Origin: Lachnospiraceae bacterium
GTDB lineage: Bacteria > Bacillota > Clostridia > Lachnospirales > Lachnospiraceae
Assembly (NCBI GenBank): GCA_017476665.1
Contig: JAFUZJ010000005.1
Location: 1-64,000, forward strand
DNA: 64,000 nucleotides
Reading direction: 5' to 3'
The notes under the pieces: model-generated
Database searches by the model: none
Told to the model about the DNA's origin: nothing
What the model saw: the letters and a program-made list of their open reading frames with translations, nothing else
Translations under genes and position numbers: made by a program
Part shown: positions 61,337-64,000 of the stretch, one piece after another
Layout: every line of letters begins with the position of its first letter
How positions within the stretch are numbered: the first letter of the stretch is position 1

Positions 61337-61343
61337 GTCCTGA

Positions 61344-61967
61344 TCATATCCCGAACCATGCCTTCCATGCAGGCTTGTAAAACTCTTCCAGCGTAGCCGC
61401 GTAATGCAGTGCCTTTTCTCTGCCAAGCCCATGTGTCAGCGGTTGAAAAAAAGACTCTATATATGAAGTGGTAAGCAGATGAAACTCCATACGGTCTATC
61501 TCTTTTACCGCATACCCCCTCTTTCTGAGCTCATCCATGTAACGGAGCGTTACGTCTTCCTCGAGCTTCGCCACCTCGTGTATGAAATCCTCAAATTTTG
61601 TACCCTGCGACTTGAGGATCAACAACTGGAACGAATCAAGATTTTCATATATGTACGCCATCGCCCGCACCGCCTCATCCTGGCTCACCCAGTCATAATG
61701 GCTGTCATCCGTATCAGCATGACTGACGCCATCAAAATAATCCTTCTCTATCCTGTGGTATAAGGCATAAAAGCCTTCTATAGCAGGGGTGACGAGTGAC
61801 GCAAACATCTCCTCCTTGTTGGCGAAATGCTTATACAGTCCGCTGACCTGGATCCCGGCATTTGCAGCGATCCGTCTCAGAGATGCATCATTATAACCGT
61901 ATTCCATGAATTCTTTTCTGGCTGCATCCACGATTCTGATGTGACTTTGTGTTTTATCTCTTGCCAT
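61344..61967 (-). CDS. TetR/AcrR-family regulator
   Basis: A 207-aa repressor. It has the N-terminal helix-turn-helix EFMEYGYNDASLRRIAANAGIQVSGLYKHFANKEEMFASLV, then a long ligand domain. The start is ATG at 61967 after CAGGG; an upstream in-frame extension crosses the promoter/operator region and is unlikely. It is directly upstream of the feo operon in the same direction but separated from it by a hairpin. Its own promoter overlaps an inverted repeat, suggesting autoregulation. Confidence 0.9.
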   Translation of the reverse strand: MARDKTQSHIRIVDAARKEFMEYGYNDASLRRIAANAGIQVSGLYKHFANKEEMFASLVTPAIEGFYALYHRIEKDYFDGVSHADTDDSHYDWVSQDEAVRAMAYIYENLDSFQLLILKSQGTKFEDFIHEVAKLEEDVTLRYMDELRKRGYAVKEIDRMEFHLLTTSYIESFFQPLTHGLGREKALHYAATLEEFYKPAWKAWFGI

Positions 61968-61988
61968 AAAAATACCCTGTTTGCAAAA

Positions 61989-62028
61989 AGAACGGTGTTC
62001 TCTATCGCATATAAGAGTACACCGTTCT
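61989..62028. promoter_or_regulatory. Inverted repeat, probable TetR operator
   Basis: AGAACGGTGT (61989..61998) and ACACCGTTCT (62019..62028) are perfect 10-bp arms 20 bp apart. On the minus strand a TTGACA (62037..62042) and TACTCT -10 17 bp further lie across the right arm. The site is 22 bp before the TetR start codon. It could also form an RNA hairpin. Confidence 0.6.
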
Positions 62029-62078
62029 CTTTGAAATGTCAATCCTTTTTTATCCAATACCTGCTGCAAATTGTAAGT

Positions 62079-62966
62079 CTACCGCCACCCTTCCAGAAAA
62101 TTCAGCGCTTCCTTCATGCTGTCCTCTCTCGCCTTGTTGCATGCAGCCTGATCTGTATATTCCGCCTGTAAAATTTTCCGCATAGATTTCAGATACTCCG
62201 GTGTTGCCATGAGATCCCCGCATAAGAGATGGCTGCCCTTTTCATAGACGGTTGCCTGCACTCTATACGGATATCCTGATTCCTTGAGGATCTTTTTCAT
62301 TCTCGGAACTGCCTCATCCGACGGCCAACAGTCATCATAACCGGGACACTGCATCAAAAAGTCGGCATGCATGTTCTCGACCTTGATCCTCGCGTTTTCC
62401 GTCTGGACATTCTCATCATAACATCCCCGCAGCATACGCTTCGTACCATATTTCTTTGAAAAGGCCGTCCGAAACAATACACTGATAATGTTCCGATGAA
62501 GCGTCACTGTAGGGTCGTAGGGGAGCGGTTCCCCTCTCCATGAAAAGGTCGACTGATTCAGAGCTTTTGTTCCCTTGAATGCCTCCGTCGTATAATCAAA
62601 GGGGGATGCTGCGATTACCAGGCTCACATCAGGTATCAGGGAAGCCGCCGTGATGGCAAACTTTGCCCCTGCCGAAATTCCATACATGGCAATCTTCTCA
62701 AACCCTGCTTTCTTTAAAACATTCACAGCCTTCTCCGCATACTCCACAGGTGCTAACACAGGATCCTCCGGCAACCCGTCCCAGCCTGCAAATCCCACAA
62801 GCAAGCAGTTCCATCCCGCTTTTCGCAGGAACTCTGACCCTTTCCTTGTCAGTTCATAATCTGCTCCTGATCCGGGGAAAACGATGATTGCCCTGCCCTC
62901 ATGCCCGCCTGCCGGATGCCAGTATCCCACAAATCCATCTTCCGTAAGCGTATATTTTTCTTTCAT
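62079..62966 (-). CDS. BAAT-type acyl-CoA thioester hydrolase / α/β-hydrolase
   Basis: A 295-aa α/β-hydrolase with nucleophile motif YGISAGAKFA (GxSxG) near 95, VIAASPFDYTTEAF, the acid region MHADFLMQCPGYDDCWPSDEAVPRM, and the His in YEKGSHLLCG. The BAAT_C family fits best. The substrate is unknown. The ATG at 62966 follows GGAAGGG. It is divergent from the next TetR gene, with which it shares a 90-bp promoter region, a usual regulator–target layout. Confidence 0.85.
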   Translation of the reverse strand: MKEKYTLTEDGFVGYWHPAGGHEGRAIIVFPGSGADYELTRKGSEFLRKAGWNCLLVGFAGWDGLPEDPVLAPVEYAEKAVNVLKKAGFEKIAMYGISAGAKFAITAASLIPDVSLVIAASPFDYTTEAFKGTKALNQSTFSWRGEPLPYDPTVTLHRNIISVLFRTAFSKKYGTKRMLRGCYDENVQTENARIKVENMHADFLMQCPGYDDCWPSDEAVPRMKKILKESGYPYRVQATVYEKGSHLLCGDLMATPEYLKSMRKILQAEYTDQAACNKAREDSMKEALNFLEGWR

Positions 62967-63057
62967 TTTAGCCCTTCCTCCTTGCTAATTGCTATATCTG
63001 ATGTTAGTATATATCCATAGCTATGACTTTCAATATTTTTTCAGTCACGGAGGAAAT

Positions 63058-63642
63058 ATGTCGGCAAAATTTACAGATGAGGATAAATGCAACCTGCGGA
63101 TTCAGATGATACAGTTTGGTTTTACCCTTCTGAAAGAAAAAGGGATCCACGGAGTCAACATTGACGAGATCACAAGGCGATGCTATGTTGCAAAGGGCAC
63201 CTTCTATACGCTATTTGAAAGCAAAACAGAGTTTCTGTATCAGGTCATGATCTACAAGCGCCAGGAGTCCAAGGACAAGATCAAGGAATATCTTTCTGCA
63301 AACGGGCAACTCTCCCGTGACGGACTCAAGGCATATCTTCACTGGCTTGCGGATGAGAATCCGAATATCTTCTCCTACCTGGACGGCCAGCACACGCGCT
63401 GGCTTGTCTCAAAATGGCCACCGGAATACCTCGAAAATGAAGAAAACGACGAGCAGACCGCCCGTCGTATCATCTCGCTTCTTTCTGATCCCAAAGCAGA
63501 TCCGAACTGGAAGCTTTTTTGTAATTACTTAAAGCTGCTGGCGCTCACCCTGAACAGCAAAGAGCTTCTGATCAAGGATGCCACCGGTCAGCTCATCGGG
63601 AAACTGATCGAGGACGCCTGTGACTGTGTGTGTACAAAATAA
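63058..63642 (+). CDS. TetR/AcrR-family regulator
   Basis: A 194-aa repressor with helix-turn-helix FTLLKEKGIHGVNIDEITRRCYVAKGTFYTLFESKTEFLYQVM. The ATG at 63058 follows GGAGG. A possible promoter TTGCTA-17-TAGTAT lies in the shared region with the divergent hydrolase gene, which it probably controls. No terminator is clear before the convergent gene at 63696. Confidence 0.88.
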   Translation: MSAKFTDEDKCNLRIQMIQFGFTLLKEKGIHGVNIDEITRRCYVAKGTFYTLFESKTEFLYQVMIYKRQESKDKIKEYLSANGQLSRDGLKAYLHWLADENPNIFSYLDGQHTRWLVSKWPPEYLENEENDEQTARRIISLLSDPKADPNWKLFCNYLKLLALTLNSKELLIKDATGQLIGKLIEDACDCVCTK

Positions 63643-63695
63643 AAAGTCATCCATTCCTTTTCAATCAACCCTTGCCATTTTATGCGCCCCTCTTT

Positions 63696-64000
63696 TCAGA
63701 TACTATGTACTGCTCCCGGCAGTCTTTCCAGTTCTGAAACAGCATGGCGATGTCCGTGCCTTTCGTCTGTAACATAATGATCATGCTCATGCGTATGTGT
63801 TACAGTATGCGTATGTGTTACTCCGTCATGAGTATGCGTAAAAGTATGCTGGTGGCTGTGAGAATGATGTCTGAACAGAGTATCACATATCACCAGAACG
63901 GAACCTGCGATCATAACCAGAAGTGCAGTCAGATAGATGATTGACAATTTCTCACGCAGGAACACAAAAGACAGGAATACGCCAACGAAGGGTGCCACGG
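63696..64000 (-). CDS. EamA/DMT-family transporter, C-terminal part, with His-rich tail (partial)
   Basis: The gene runs off the right edge, so only the last 100 or so residues are seen. VAPFVGVFLSFVFLREKLS and IYLTALLVMIAGSVLVICDTLF are the last two helices of a drug/metabolite transporter. The cytoplasmic tail has about 20 His in 50 residues, mainly HTHT/HSHSH units (HHSHSHQH, HTHDGVTHTHTVTHTHEHDH). Such tails bind Zn, Ni or other metals, so the transporter may be metal-regulated. Confidence 0.85.
   Translation of the reverse strand, partial: VAPFVGVFLSFVFLREKLSIIYLTALLVMIAGSVLVICDTLFRHHSHSHQHTFTHTHDGVTHTHTVTHTHEHDHYVTDERHGHRHAVSELERLPGAVHSI

Noticed and set aside
1-64000. CRISPR arrays, rRNA or tRNA genes
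   Set aside because: No evenly spaced 25–40 bp repeats with unique spacers, and no tRNA or rRNA signatures were seen. The 22-bp array at 27994 has no spacers.

Overview
The window looks like the chromosome of an anaerobic, spore-forming Clostridia species, most likely Lachnospiraceae. The reasons are a SpoVAC gene, an Rpn-family nuclease, a hybrid kinase and metal transporters of Firmicutes type, strong AGGAGG ribosome sites, and a conjugative element with a Tn1549/CTn-like gene order. Two blocks are visible. Positions 1 to about 30,720 are an AT-rich conjugative element that continues past the left edge. From about 30,735 to 64,000 is host-type DNA that reads as more GC-rich.

Element (almost everything on the minus strand, read right to left). 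An 'early' operon encodes a small DUF3970-like protein, ParA and ParB. It is followed by a replication-initiator-like gene whose coding sequence contains a 22-bp-period iteron array, then a 54-aa membrane peptide, a small lipoprotein and SSB. The conjugation operon runs PcfB-like (DUF3801), VirD4 coupling protein, Maff2, VirB6-like, PrgI/VirB3-like, VirB4, M23 + NlpC/P60 wall hydrolase, DUF4315, DUF4366, topoisomerase III. After that come a small acidic protein, a repeat protein, a 2,196-residue methylase/SNF2 helicase and a hypothetical protein. The left end carries two toxin-like genes: a ToxN/AbiQ-type type III toxin and a PBECR4-like putative nuclease. Each is preceded by a sigma-70-like promoter, a structured non-coding RNA and a terminator hairpin. 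No relaxase or integrase is visible, so they are expected to the left.

Three threads tie the element together. First, several otherwise unrelated proteins share C-terminal tail motifs: (V/I)N(I/V)Kx(M/L)I and/or a terminal NRNKGDD-like end. Carriers include the toxins, the PcfB-like protein and the repeat protein. Second, one 25-bp palindrome occurs six times, only in the element, mostly just 5' of operons, which suggests a KorB/ParB-like or repressor-based regulon. Third, a 137-bp direct repeat, carrying the shared tail end plus the palindrome, flanks the toxN unit and suggests cassette exchange.

Host region. An Rpn nuclease is followed by metY (O-acetylhomoserine sulfhydrylase). Its leader contains a 38-codon Met/Cys-rich peptide with mutually exclusive antiterminator and terminator hairpins, a candidate ribosome-mediated attenuator. 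Next are a 1,199-residue hybrid kinase coupled to a YhfC-like membrane protease, SpoVAC, a Gfo/Idh/MocA oxidoreductase, an aldo/keto reductase pseudogene, adenosine deaminase, an ABC-F ATPase and a DUF4353 lipoprotein. DtxR-like inverted repeats (TTAGY-N4-RCTAA) precede three loci: a methyltransferase, a CydDC-like ABC exporter pair, and a feo operon (Cys-rich protein, FeoA, FeoB, two ABC half-transporters). A TetR, rifampin-phosphotransferase-like and MATE cluster lies between the last two. The right edge holds TetR genes, a BAAT-type hydrolase and the end of an EamA transporter with a His-rich tail.
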